Positions 10,973 to 20,546 of a stretch of 64,000 nt of DNA are shown piece after piece. The first letter of the stretch is position 1, and every line of letters begins with the position of its first letter. The notes below the pieces were generated by a model. The model made no database searches. It saw nothing but the letters and a program-made list of their open reading frames with translations, and was not told where the DNA came from. The stretch lies in contig NZ_JAKUCN010000003.1 of NCBI RefSeq assembly GCF_022808595.1, forward strand, positions 468,159 through 532,158, in the 5' to 3' direction. Made by a program: the position numbers and the translations under genes. The stretch is from Microvirga solisilvae (GTDB lineage: Bacteria > Pseudomonadota > Alphaproteobacteria > Rhizobiales > Beijerinckiaceae).

Positions 10973-13291
10973 ATGCGGCGGCACATGAAGGGAACAATGT
11001 TGATACGGCGGCTCATCTGTCTTGGTCTTGCAATCGCCATATCGTCAATTGGCGTGCTTTACGGCTGGGAAGTCGCCAAACGCTCATCTCTTCACGCACT
11101 GGACCCAACGCCCATTCTCTATGACCGACATGGAGAATTCCTGACGCAGGTCGGTCAAACCGTTACAGATGCGGCGGGAGCGCGCACGCAATACGGCTTC
11201 TGGCGCGTCGATCCCATGCCGCAGCGCGTGGCTCAGGCAACGCTTGCCTTGGAGGATCGTCGTTTCTGGTCTCATCCGGGCGTCGACCCCATCGCCGTTG
11301 TGCGCGCGCTCTGGCAGAACCGGAAGAGCGGACGCCACGCATCCGGCGCTTCGACGCTCGCCATGCAGGTTGCGCGCATGCAAAACCCTGCGCCACGCAC
11401 CCTTTGGGCTAAATCCGTCGAAGCGGGCGTCGCCGTTGTTCTCACGATGCGGTATGGTCGTGAGGCGATGCTGGCGCATTATTTGCGGCTGGTCCCTTAC
11501 GGCAACGAAAGCCACGGCATCGCCCATGCTGCGCGCTGGTATTTCGACAAGCCCGTTCAGGACCTAAGCTGGGCCGAGATCGCACTGTTATCCGCCGTTC
11601 CGCAATCACCGGCGCGCATGAATCTCTATCGTCCCGACGGATATGCCAGAGCCGTGGCTCGCGGCCGACGGGCGCTCGATGAACTCCTGCGATTGGGAAC
11701 CATCACATCGCTTGAGCATGCGATTGCCCGCGACCAGATCGCGTCCCTGCGCCCTGTCCAACGGTCGCGGCGCGATCCCGCTGCTCTTCATGCGGCGCTA
11801 CGCCTGTCGAAAGCAGCCTTGGCGCGCCAGCCGGAACATGCCGAACCGCGCCTTCGCACGACGATCGACTTGAGGCTTCAGCGCATGGTGACGGAACTGG
11901 CGCGGCGCGGAGTTGAAACCTGGCGCAAGGAAGGCGCGGAGCAGGCGGCGGTTCTGGTCGTCGAGCGTGCAACCGGCGAAGTGTTGGTGACGGTGGGATC
12001 GGTCGGCTATGCCTCCCATTCCGGCTCCATCGACTTCACCCGAATCCAACGCTCTCCAGGCAGCACGCTCAAGCCCTTCATCTATGCGCTGGCTCTCGAG
12101 GACGGGCTGCTCAAGACGGATGACATCCTCGCCGATCTTCCCGAAGGCTCCTCCGGCATCAGCAATGCCGACGGGCATTATCTCGGGCCGATGCTGCCGC
12201 GTCAGGCGCTCGCCAATTCCCGCAATGTGCCGGCGGTCAATCTGCTCCGCACGCTCGGTCTCAAGCGTGCGTTCCGGTTCTTCCAGGATCTGGAATTGCA
12301 CGATCTTGAGGTTCTACCTGAGACCTTCGGCCTTTCAATGGCAATCGGCTCCTTGCCGACGAGGCTAGAGCGTCTGGTGCGGGCCTACACCTCTCTCGCG
12401 AATGACGGACGTCTTCTGGAACTCGCCTGGTTCAAGGACGGACGTCAGCGCGTCTCCAGGCAGGTCTTGTCATCTGACACAGCGCGGCTCGTGACGCACT
12501 TCCTGGCAGATCCCTTGGCACGCCTTCCGAGTTTTCCACGCTATGGAGCTACCGAATATCCGTTCCCTGTGGCCCTCAAGACCGGAACGTCCCAAGGTTA
12601 CCGCGACGCTTGGCTGATCGGCTGGTCGCAGCGCTACCTTGTCGGCGTCTGGGTGGGGCGGGGCGATGCGGGAACCATGCATGAATTGACAGGCGCGCGC
12701 GCTGCCGCCGCTCTGGCGAGACCCATTCTCCTCAAACTGCATGGCAGCCTTCCCGGAGATTTGGTGGATGCGAGCTTTCCGGCACCGAGAGGTTATCGCA
12801 GTGTCGAACTATGCATGAATGAAGGGAAGGATAGCGCCGGATCATGCGGACAGATGATCTCGGAATGGATCCCTGAGAACGTGGATCCGCCATTGAAAGA
12901 TGCCACCTTTCGTATCCAGCCGGATCGCTCCCGGCTGATTATCCCGTTGCCGTCTCTATACCGGGAATGGCAGAACCAGAATCATTATCCTGTTGCGGAT
13001 CGACAGGACGTGGTTTCGGAGAACGTGCGAATCTCTATCACTGCGCCGGAGAATAACAGTCGCATCTGGCGTAATCCCGAAGCTCCGAAAGGAGCTGGTC
13101 AAATCCAGCTCAAGGTGACCACAGAGCCGCCTGTTCCGCAGGTTGTTTGGTATGTGGATGGGCAACCCTTCGCTGTCGCAGATCCCGACAAGCCGACGCC
13201 TTGGCCGCTTACGCCCGGCGAGCACTACTTCGAAGCGAGATTGCCGTTTCGGATGGAGCGATCAGCTTCTGTACGGATCGTCGTCGAGTAA
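10973..13291 (+). CDS. pbpC: Penicillin-binding protein 1C
   Basis: This is a bifunctional peptidoglycan synthase of the PBP1C class, anchored by one N-terminal membrane segment. The GT51 glycosyltransferase domain shows EDRRFWSHPGVDP (catalytic Glu near residue 94) and GASTLAMQVARM. The transpeptidase domain shows the SxxK motif STLK near residue 364, an SRN motif (NSRNVPAVN) and KTGTSQGYRDAW near 536. A C-terminal BiPBP_C domain (ISITAPENNSRIW onward, ending EHYFEARLP) separates PBP1C from PBP1A/B. The in-frame ATG at 10997 has GAAGGGA just upstream and may be the true start, giving MLIRRLICLGL. It completes the macroglobulin operon, matching the yfhM-pbpC pair of enterobacteria. All catalytic motifs are intact. 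Confidence 0.95.
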   Translation: MRRHMKGTMLIRRLICLGLAIAISSIGVLYGWEVAKRSSLHALDPTPILYDRHGEFLTQVGQTVTDAAGARTQYGFWRVDPMPQRVAQATLALEDRRFWSHPGVDPIAVVRALWQNRKSGRHASGASTLAMQVARMQNPAPRTLWAKSVEAGVAVVLTMRYGREAMLAHYLRLVPYGNESHGIAHAARWYFDKPVQDLSWAEIALLSAVPQSPARMNLYRPDGYARAVARGRRALDELLRLGTITSLEHAIARDQIASLRPVQRSRRDPAALHAALRLSKAALARQPEHAEPRLRTTIDLRLQRMVTELARRGVETWRKEGAEQAAVLVVERATGEVLVTVGSVGYASHSGSIDFTRIQRSPGSTLKPFIYALALEDGLLKTDDILADLPEGSSGISNADGHYLGPMLPRQALANSRNVPAVNLLRTLGLKRAFRFFQDLELHDLEVLPETFGLSMAIGSLPTRLERLVRAYTSLANDGRLLELAWFKDGRQRVSRQVLSSDTARLVTHFLADPLARLPSFPRYGATEYPFPVALKTGTSQGYRDAWLIGWSQRYLVGVWVGRGDAGTMHELTGARAAAALARPILLKLHGSLPGDLVDASFPAPRGYRSVELCMNEGKDSAGSCGQMISEWIPENVDPPLKDATFRIQPDRSRLIIPLPSLYREWQNQNHYPVADRQDVVSENVRISITAPENNSRIWRNPEAPKGAGQIQLKVTTEPPVPQVVWYVDGQPFAVADPDKPTPWPLTPGEHYFEARLPFRMERSASVRIVVE

Positions 13292-13407
13292 GTCCCCTTT
13301 TCTCGACACCTCATAAAAACAATCATCTGTTGAGCGACTGGGATTAGATTCCCGTGGGAATAAAACGATGAAGGGCGTATGATCCTTTAAGCTCAAGGGA
13401 TCTCGCT

Positions 13408-16122
13408 GTGTACCAATCCAGTGACGGCGCCCGTGTTTTCGACATACACATCGATGCAACCGATGCGTCGAGCCATCATGCTGGAACAGAGCCCTCGATC
13501 CTATTCCCCGACAAGGATACTCTCTTCACGGCAGACTTCAGAAGGTCGGGCATCGATCTCCTCATCGTAGGAACCGAAACCAAAGCTATCGTTCTGGGAT
13601 ACTTCCGAGATGATCGGCGCCTCAACATTGTAACGCCTGAAGGAGCAGGCCTCAGAGGCGAAACTGTCGAGATCCTGGCAGGACCGGATCCTCCGATACG
13701 CTATGTGCAGGCAAATGATACGACATCAGCCCAGTCATCCATCGGCCGCGTGGAGAAAGTGACAGGATCCGTCACCGTCCTGAGGAATGGTGCCCTGATA
13801 GAGCTTCGACTCGGTGATATGGTTGCCAGAGGAGATGTCGTTCAAACCGGCCCGGACTCGTCCCTGACCATCAAGCTCAATGACGGAACGGTTTTCAATA
13901 TGTCCGCCAGTGCCAGAATGGTGCTGAACGATATGGTCTATGCCGCGAGCTCAAACGCAAACTCGGCCTTCATCACACTCGTCCAGGGGCTGATCGGCTT
14001 CGTTGCAGGACAGGTAGCCAAGACCGGTGATCTCAAAGTCGACACCCCTGTGGCCACCATGGCCATCAGAGGAACAGCCGTTCAAACGGAAATCGTCGCG
14101 ATCAGTGGAACCACAAAGTTCTCTTTGTTGACCGAGCCTGATGGGCGTGTGGGGTCGATAGTTCTCCTGGATAAGAGCAATGCCTCCCGCGTTCTTGCAT
14201 CGATGTCGGATGCCCGTGTCTCGACTCTTCTGGTGCCGGTGTCTGGTGGCGATCCGCAGATCACGCAGATCACAAAGACAAATGACGATATCCGCGGGGA
14301 AAGCGACTTTGTGCGTGATCTATTCCAGTTTGTTTCTTCCGAGCCGCGTCAGAGAAGAGGGAGTAGCGATACTGAGGATGCCGAAATCATTCCAGCAAGC
14401 TTCACTCTGTCCATCGACGCGCCGGACCAATCACAATTCATTTTTGTGCCATTCACCCAGGAGCGTATCGCACCTCGTGAACAGATTATTCCTGATCCCA
14501 TTATCACATCTCCACCAATACGCGGCACTGCCGTCGAGGATGGACCGGTCGCGCGCCTTGGTGCGGTCTCTCCTTTTATTGCCTCGGACGCGGAGGCCCA
14601 GCCTCGGGTGCTTGCACCTGAAACACTGCCTCCAGGCGTGAGATACCTTGAGAGCACACAAAGTTTTGTCCTGGATCCCACTCACCCTGCCTATCAGCAT
14701 CTGGGTAAGGGAGAAGCCGAAATCGTGAGGGTTGAGTACAGGTTGATCCTCGACGACGGTTCTATCGTGCCGACCTTCGTCACCTGGACTGTAAACGGCA
14801 GGAATGATGCGCCCATTGCGCGTGACGATCGCATCGCAGCCGTTGAGGAGACTGGGTGGATGGTTCTTCCCGTTCTCTCCAATGATCGTGACATCGACGG
14901 GGATTCTCTCCGAACGGTGAGTTGGACATCCCCAATCGAAGGCTCTGTGAGACTAGACGCAAAGGGAAACCTTGTCTTCGATCCCGGGGAAGATTTTCGG
15001 GCCTTGAGTCACGGCCAAGCCGCGACGGTTTCATTCAGTTATACGATCACCGACGGAAAGGGGGGAGAAGACACTGCGAATGTGACTCTGCACATTCAGG
15101 GAAAAGGCGTTTTCTCATCACCCGTTCAATCCGCTTCGGACAATGAAACTCTTGAATTTAATGGTCAGCCGGTCTCGCTCACGATCAAGAGTCCGACGGC
15201 GACCACGACTGAAAGCGCCGATGTGGATTTGACCATTGCGCTTGGCCCGGTTCTGCAGCCCCAGATCAATATCCTGTACTTGATCGATGTTTCGGGGAGC
15301 ACTTCTGAAGACTTCGACGGAGCCTCGGTTGGCGATCTCAATGAAGACGGACGTGCCAATACGATTCTCGACGCGGAGATCGCGAGCCTGGAAGCTCTGA
15401 CCGAGAAAGTGAGAGCGCTTGGCTTCTCTCCCGCCGATGTTACGGTAACGATCATTCCTTTCAACGAGAGTGCAGATCCAACTGACGAGAGGGGTCATGA
15501 CCTTTCCGGCGTGAATGCAGAGACCTTCAGCCTTGGACGTATCGGCGACGGTGCGATCCAAAGCTATCTCAGGGATCTCGATACGGGCGGCGAGACAAAT
15601 TTTGCCGATGCGCTGCGGGCCGCCAACGACAGGCTGGCAAATCTGGATCAGGGGGGCGAGAAGAATGTTCTGTATTTCCTCTCGGATGGAAGGGGCCAAG
15701 GGGCAATCGGCGCTGAGGTTGTAACGTTGAATGAACGCTACAATGCGACGATCGAAGCAATCGGCGTTGGTGAGGATGCGAATCTCAGCCAGTTGAACCA
15801 AATCGATAATACAGACGGAGCCGTACGGCTGACATCACCTGCTCAAATCGACGCTTCCATCGTTGGATCACCGATCCTGAGTGGGACGGTTTCCGACATC
15901 GACATCTATGTAAACGGAACCGAGATTGCTGGTATAGGGCCTGAGGATCTCGTCGTGAGTGGAAACAAGCTTACTCTCGACATGTCCCTTGATAATTTGA
16001 GGCGCCTCGCTGGAGACAGCAATAACGTGTCGGCCGCCATCACATTCCAGAGTGGAGAAGTGCTGACCGCGCATCTGAACATCGCAGGCGCGTTGCCCCG
16101 TTCAACCGACCTGATCCTGTGA
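13408..16122 (+). CDS. FecR-domain protein with Ig/cadherin-like and von Willebrand A domains
   Basis: The GTG start at 13408 is set by AAGGGA seven bases upstream. No signal peptide or membrane segment is visible, so export may use a non-Sec route such as type I secretion, although no transporter is nearby. A FecR-type domain covers about residues 110-260 (IGRVEKVTGSVTVLRNG, then DTPVATMAIRGTAVQTEI). One cadherin/tandem-95-like module follows (NDAPIARDDRI to DGKGGEDTANVTL). A VWA domain lies near residues 615-810 with an intact MIDAS start DVSGS and the later GGETNFADAL. The next gene is a CHASE2 cyclase, a pairing common in alphaproteobacteria. A role as a surface or periplasmic sensor or adhesin linked to cyclic nucleotide signalling is an inference. 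Confidence 0.85.
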   Translation: MYQSSDGARVFDIHIDATDASSHHAGTEPSILFPDKDTLFTADFRRSGIDLLIVGTETKAIVLGYFRDDRRLNIVTPEGAGLRGETVEILAGPDPPIRYVQANDTTSAQSSIGRVEKVTGSVTVLRNGALIELRLGDMVARGDVVQTGPDSSLTIKLNDGTVFNMSASARMVLNDMVYAASSNANSAFITLVQGLIGFVAGQVAKTGDLKVDTPVATMAIRGTAVQTEIVAISGTTKFSLLTEPDGRVGSIVLLDKSNASRVLASMSDARVSTLLVPVSGGDPQITQITKTNDDIRGESDFVRDLFQFVSSEPRQRRGSSDTEDAEIIPASFTLSIDAPDQSQFIFVPFTQERIAPREQIIPDPIITSPPIRGTAVEDGPVARLGAVSPFIASDAEAQPRVLAPETLPPGVRYLESTQSFVLDPTHPAYQHLGKGEAEIVRVEYRLILDDGSIVPTFVTWTVNGRNDAPIARDDRIAAVEETGWMVLPVLSNDRDIDGDSLRTVSWTSPIEGSVRLDAKGNLVFDPGEDFRALSHGQAATVSFSYTITDGKGGEDTANVTLHIQGKGVFSSPVQSASDNETLEFNGQPVSLTIKSPTATTTESADVDLTIALGPVLQPQINILYLIDVSGSTSEDFDGASVGDLNEDGRANTILDAEIASLEALTEKVRALGFSPADVTVTIIPFNESADPTDERGHDLSGVNAETFSLGRIGDGAIQSYLRDLDTGGETNFADALRAANDRLANLDQGGEKNVLYFLSDGRGQGAIGAEVVTLNERYNATIEAIGVGEDANLSQLNQIDNTDGAVRLTSPAQIDASIVGSPILSGTVSDIDIYVNGTEIAGIGPEDLVVSGNKLTLDMSLDNLRRLAGDSNNVSAAITFQSGEVLTAHLNIAGALPRSTDLIL

Positions 16123-16175
16123 GGAGAGATGCTTCCAAACTCTGCGCGGATGTTTAAATCAGGGGAGCGCCAGTA

Positions 16176-18359
16176 ATGGCAGCGTACCTGACCCGGATAC
16201 AGCGCCTGGGAGCGGGGCGGGTCGTCGGTTTGATGCTTCTCTTCAGCCTCCTGGCGCTGCGGGTCTGGGATCCGGGGCCCATTGAAAGTCTTCGCCTCAA
16301 GTCCCTCGACATCTATCAACTTCTGTATCCGCGTGAGGAGCGCCAGGATCTCGTCGCCATCGTTGATATCGACGAGAAAAGCCTACGGGTTCTGGGACAA
16401 TGGCCATGGCCACGCACAATCATGGCTACGATGGTCTCGAAGATCGTCGAGCAGGGCGGGGATGTCGTTGGTTTCGATGTGCTCTTTCCCGAGCCGGATC
16501 GCAGTTCCCCAGAGGTCTTCGTCCAAACCATCCAGGGGCTGGATGACGTCACGCGCGAGAGACTGAGGAAATTGCCCAGCAATGATGCGATATTTGCCGA
16601 TGTCATCAAGGCATCCAAAGTGGTCCTGGGACAGTCGGGATATCGCGTTTCAGGGGCTGAACCGCAAGCCCTGCCGACCATCCAGACAGGAATCGCCACA
16701 CTGGGGGGCGATCCGCGTCCATTCCTCGTGGACTTTCCGCATCTTCTTCGAAACCTTGCCATTCTGGATGAGGCTGCCCAGGGACATGGCATGTTCTCGA
16801 TTGCGTCCGATCGCGATGGCGTTGCCCGTCGCGTTTCCGTCGTGGCCGTCGCCAATGGAACCATCGTTCCCACATTGTCGCTCGAAATGCTGCGGGTGGC
16901 TGTGGGAGCCGGCTCCATCCTCGTCAGGACAGATACAGGCGGCGTGCGGCGTATTGGGATTGGTGATCTCGAGGTGCCGACAGATGGCAGAGGGCGGGTC
17001 TGGGTTCACTATTCGAGACCTGAGCTGAGAAGATATATCTCCGCTATCGATCTTCTGGAGGGGCGCGTGCCTCGCGAGAGCCTCGCCGGCAAGATGGTGC
17101 TGATCGGCTCTTCTGCCGCCGGGCTTCTCGATCTCAAGGTAACGCCTGTTCACCCGGCCCTCCCAGGCGTGGAACTGCATGCCCAGATTCTGGAAAGTGC
17201 TCTTATGGGGACGACATTGAGCCGGCCCGGCTACACGGCTGTCGTCGAACTCGTGCTCATTGCTTTCCTGAGCGCTCTTCTGATCGCGCAGGTGCCCAAG
17301 ATGAATGCCGGATCTCTCCTGGTGCTGGGTGGCGTTACCGCTGCGGTGATCCTGGGCCTGTCATGGTACTGCTTTACTGTCCTTAACATCCTGATCGATT
17401 ATACATTTCCGCTGATTGCGAGCTTTCTGCTCTATGCAAGCCTTGTCTTCACGAACTACGTCACTGTCTCGGCGGATCGGTTCCGTATCAGATCCGCCTT
17501 TAGCCAGTATCTCTCTCCCGACCTCGTGGAGCAGCTGGCTCAATCACCGGAGAAGCTGGCGCTTGGCGGAGAGCAACGTGAACTGACGGTACTTTTCGCC
17601 GATGTCCGTGGGTTCACCACTATCTCGGAACTCTACAAGGACGATCCGCAGGGGCTCACAACTCTCATGAATCGTCTCTTCACCCCGCTCACACACGATA
17701 TCATGGAACATCGCGGCACCATCGATAAATATATGGGCGATGCGATCATGGCCTTCTGGAATGCGCCGCTTCTCGACCCGTCTCATGAGATCAATGCCTG
17801 CAAGGCAGCGTTTGAAATGCTGGATAGCCTCAGAGTTCTTAATGGACAGCGTCAACGGGACGTTGAGAAACAGCAAGTTTCACCGACGCTCAAAATTGGT
17901 ATCGGCATCAATACGGGTCTCTGTGTCGTCGGCAATTTCGGATCAGATCTGCATTTCAATTATTCGGTCCTTGGCGACACGGTCAATCTGGCATCACGGC
18001 TGGAAGGGCTGACAAAGGATTATGGCGTTTCCATCATGGTTGGCGAGAGAACCGCAAAAGCTGTGCGCTCCCATTTCGCCGTTCTTGAGATCGATCATCT
18101 CCAGGTCAGGGGAAAAACTGATCTTGAACGAGTCTATGCGGTTCTTGGGGGCGCCGAGATGGCAGCCAGTTCCGACTTCTTGGATCTAGAGAGACATAAC
18201 GACGTCATGCTTGCCGCATACCGGGGCCGCGATTGGTCACATGCGCTGGCGACAATTCTTCTTTGCAGAGAGAAGGGAAATCATTTCGGTCTCGATGTCT
18301 ATTTTGACCTCTACATAAAGAGGATTCGGCAGCAGCTCGATGCGACTGCATCCAGCTGA
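16176..18359 (+). CDS. CHASE2-domain adenylate/guanylate cyclase, class III
   Basis: This is a membrane-bound cyclase that should make cAMP in response to an extracytoplasmic signal. One N-terminal membrane helix (RVVGLMLLFSLLALRVW) leads into a periplasmic CHASE2 domain (about residues 45-330; LVAIVDIDEKSLRVLGQWPWPR). Three further helices (about 345-430) precede the cytoplasmic class III catalytic domain (about 465-660). Metal-binding aspartates are seen in FADVRGFT (D476) and in DKYMGDAIMAFW (D522). The motif LGDTVNLASRLEGL carries the Asp typical of adenine selectivity. The gene follows the FecR/VWA gene by 53 bases and has AGGGGAGC before its ATG, so the two are likely one transcript, with the FecR protein as a possible input partner. 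Confidence 0.93.
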   Translation: MAAYLTRIQRLGAGRVVGLMLLFSLLALRVWDPGPIESLRLKSLDIYQLLYPREERQDLVAIVDIDEKSLRVLGQWPWPRTIMATMVSKIVEQGGDVVGFDVLFPEPDRSSPEVFVQTIQGLDDVTRERLRKLPSNDAIFADVIKASKVVLGQSGYRVSGAEPQALPTIQTGIATLGGDPRPFLVDFPHLLRNLAILDEAAQGHGMFSIASDRDGVARRVSVVAVANGTIVPTLSLEMLRVAVGAGSILVRTDTGGVRRIGIGDLEVPTDGRGRVWVHYSRPELRRYISAIDLLEGRVPRESLAGKMVLIGSSAAGLLDLKVTPVHPALPGVELHAQILESALMGTTLSRPGYTAVVELVLIAFLSALLIAQVPKMNAGSLLVLGGVTAAVILGLSWYCFTVLNILIDYTFPLIASFLLYASLVFTNYVTVSADRFRIRSAFSQYLSPDLVEQLAQSPEKLALGGEQRELTVLFADVRGFTTISELYKDDPQGLTTLMNRLFTPLTHDIMEHRGTIDKYMGDAIMAFWNAPLLDPSHEINACKAAFEMLDSLRVLNGQRQRDVEKQQVSPTLKIGIGINTGLCVVGNFGSDLHFNYSVLGDTVNLASRLEGLTKDYGVSIMVGERTAKAVRSHFAVLEIDHLQVRGKTDLERVYAVLGGAEMAASSDFLDLERHNDVMLAAYRGRDWSHALATILLCREKGNHFGLDVYFDLYIKRIRQQLDATASS

Positions 18360-18521
18360 AATGAAAGACAGCCTTTCTTATTTCAATCCGACGCTAGAGC
18401 GAAATGGGACCTAGCGAGGTTCAGTAGCCTCCTGCCGAGTAAGGAAACCATATCCTCAAGTCTTGAAGAGAATGCGCCGTCAACAATCTTATCGATAAGA
18501 GAACTTGAAACGGAGGCTTGA

Positions 18522-19760
18522 TTGGACGCCGAGCGCCTGGAAGACTTAAGAAAGTGGGTTACGGAAGTCGGATTGGACGGCATGAAGGAGGCCGAGATTC
18601 TTCATGGCTTCTGTTGCGGTCTGGTCGAGGCCGGATTTCCGATTAATCGTGTAAACATGATCATCGACACCCTCCATCCTATTTATGAGGGGCGAGCCTT
18701 TCGCTGGCGGAAGGGACAAGCTGATATCGAGCCCGTGATCGAGTATGGCCGCTCCGACGAGGGCGAGGCTGCCGCAAATTGGCGCCGCAGCACCTACTAC
18801 CACCTTTTCCATACGGGGGAGGAGATGCTCCGGCGCAGGATCGGCCCGGAGCATGAAGCCGATTTCATCGTTCTTGATGAGCTACGTGACGAGGGGCAGA
18901 CGGATTATCTGGCTTTCGCGCATCGCTTCTCGGACGAGGGGACGATCGGTGCGGTGGATTGCTTCTACTCGTCATGGTCGACTGATGCGACCTCCGGGTT
19001 CACCGATGAGGAAGTATCGCTTTTGCGGGATCTTTGCTCTCCTCTCGCTCTCGCTATGAAATGCGCATCGCTTGCGCACATCACGGAAACTCTCGTGACA
19101 ACTTATCTTGGCCGAGATGCGGGACGACGTGTCTTAAGCGGCCGAATAGCGCGAGGAGTTACGGACAGAATCCAGGCAGTCCTCTGGTTCAGTGACCTTC
19201 ATGGCTTCACAGCGGTCACAGAATCCGCAGAGCCAGAACAGATCATTCCTTTTCTCAACGATTATTCCGAGATGATCATCTCGTCGATTCATGATGCTGG
19301 CGGCGACGTCCTGAAGCTGATCGGCGACGGCACCCTCGCGATCTTCACAGCTGATGACGCGGCGCTGGCCTGTCAGCGTGCTCTTAAAGCTGAGAATTTG
19401 ATGCGTGAGCGTATCCGTTCCCTCAATAAGGGTCGAGCGTCTAGAAATTTGCCGGTTACGGACGCTTACCTAGCTCTTCATATCGGCGATGTCTTCTATG
19501 GCAACATTGGCAGCCAGGATCGACTTGACTTCACCGTTGTCGGACCCGCAGTGAATGAGGCGAGCCGGATCGCCGCCCTTTGCCGCTCGGTTGAAAGAGA
19601 AGTTCTGGTCTCATCCGCTTTCTATGCGGCGGCATCGAAAAAGGATCAGGAAGGCTTCGTATCGGTCGGGCGGTATGCGCTGAGGGGTATCCAACGTCCG
19701 CAGGATCTCTTCACACTTGAGCCGAAGCCTTTGAGTCCTCTCGCTGACTTTTGCGAATGA
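18522..19760 (+). CDS. Soluble class III adenylate/guanylate cyclase
   Basis: The start is TTG at 18522, supported by CGGAGG five bases upstream. There is no membrane segment. The N-terminal 190 residues resemble a GAF-like sensory region and the class III cyclase domain fills about residues 210-385. Metal-binding aspartates are present in FSDLHGFTAV (D225) and KLIGDGTLAIF (D269). The purine-specificity segment reads VVGPAVNEASR, with Pro where adenylate cyclases usually have Asp; this is a known variant branch in Rhizobiales, and the product nucleotide is therefore less certain. It lies 162 bases after the CHASE2 cyclase on the same strand and may share its pathway, though a separate promoter is possible. 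Confidence 0.9.
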   Translation: MDAERLEDLRKWVTEVGLDGMKEAEILHGFCCGLVEAGFPINRVNMIIDTLHPIYEGRAFRWRKGQADIEPVIEYGRSDEGEAAANWRRSTYYHLFHTGEEMLRRRIGPEHEADFIVLDELRDEGQTDYLAFAHRFSDEGTIGAVDCFYSSWSTDATSGFTDEEVSLLRDLCSPLALAMKCASLAHITETLVTTYLGRDAGRRVLSGRIARGVTDRIQAVLWFSDLHGFTAVTESAEPEQIIPFLNDYSEMIISSIHDAGGDVLKLIGDGTLAIFTADDAALACQRALKAENLMRERIRSLNKGRASRNLPVTDAYLALHIGDVFYGNIGSQDRLDFTVVGPAVNEASRIAALCRSVEREVLVSSAFYAAASKKDQEGFVSVGRYALRGIQRPQDLFTLEPKPLSPLADFCE

Positions 19761-20081
19761 CGTCCGACCGGCACCGGATCCATCTGCGTGAAGCTATGAT
19801 GGGTTACCTCTTTGACCGCTGGAGAGGATGCTGAAAAGGTGGGGTTACTGTCTGAAATTCAATGCGCTTACATAAGGCATTCGCAATGTGATGCCTTGGG
19901 ACGAACTATCCGCATGAGGGGCTTTCGTATGAATCCTCACCGACTAAGATAGGAAAGCAATGATATCTCAAGATCAGTAAGCCGACGGACGTGTATAGAG
20001 TGCCCCCATAAATATCGAGCGATTACACTCGTCCGTAGAACATCTTGCAACGCTAGACTTGAACTCGGTGAGGAGGCAGGC
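19761..20081. other. Intergenic region with no gene seen
   Basis: This 321-base stretch separates the soluble cyclase from the DUF4126 gene. I find no convincing reading frame, hairpin terminator or copy of the AraC-type element. It presumably contains the promoter of the DUF4126-oxidoreductase pair. Confidence 0.5.
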
Positions 20082-20546
20082 GTGGCATTTGTCCTGTTGA
20101 GCGTATTGATCGGCATGGTTGCGGGCCTGCGCACCATGATGGCTCCGGTGACGGTCAGTTGGGGCGCGGCGCTCGGCTATCTCAATCTTGAGGGAAGCTG
20201 GCTCGCATTCCTAGGCTATCGCTTCACGCCCTGGATCTTGTCTCTACTCGCATTGGGTGAGCTGCTAGTCGATAAGCTGCCTTCCACACCCAGCCGCAAA
20301 GTGCCGATGCAGTTCGGCGCGCGGATCATCTCGGGGGCCTTGTCGGGTGCAGCTATCGGGTTTGCGGGCGGAAGCCTTCTCGCGGGTCTCCTTGCAGGGG
20401 CGGGCGGAGCCGTTGTCGGGACCCTCGGAGGCGCGGCCATTCGGGCACGCCTCTCCAAGATGTTCAGAGCCGATCGGCCCGCTGCCTTGATCGAGGATGC
20501 GGTTTCAATCCTTGTTTCCGTGCTTGTGATTGGAGCTGTGCGATGA
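20082..20546 (+). CDS. DUF4126 family membrane protein
   Basis: This 154-residue integral membrane protein has four or so hydrophobic segments, with Gly/Ala-rich stretches in the second half (GALSGAAIGFAGGSLLAGLLAGAGGAVVGTLGGAA). The GTG start at 20082 is preceded by a strong AGGAGG. The sequence fits the DUF4126 family, whose function is unknown. Its stop overlaps the start of the following flavoprotein (ATGA), so translation is coupled. The tight pairing suggests a membrane component working with a disulfide-type reductase, but no substrate can be named. Confidence 0.8.
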   Translation: MAFVLLSVLIGMVAGLRTMMAPVTVSWGAALGYLNLEGSWLAFLGYRFTPWILSLLALGELLVDKLPSTPSRKVPMQFGARIISGALSGAAIGFAGGSLLAGLLAGAGGAVVGTLGGAAIRARLSKMFRADRPAALIEDAVSILVSVLVIGAVR

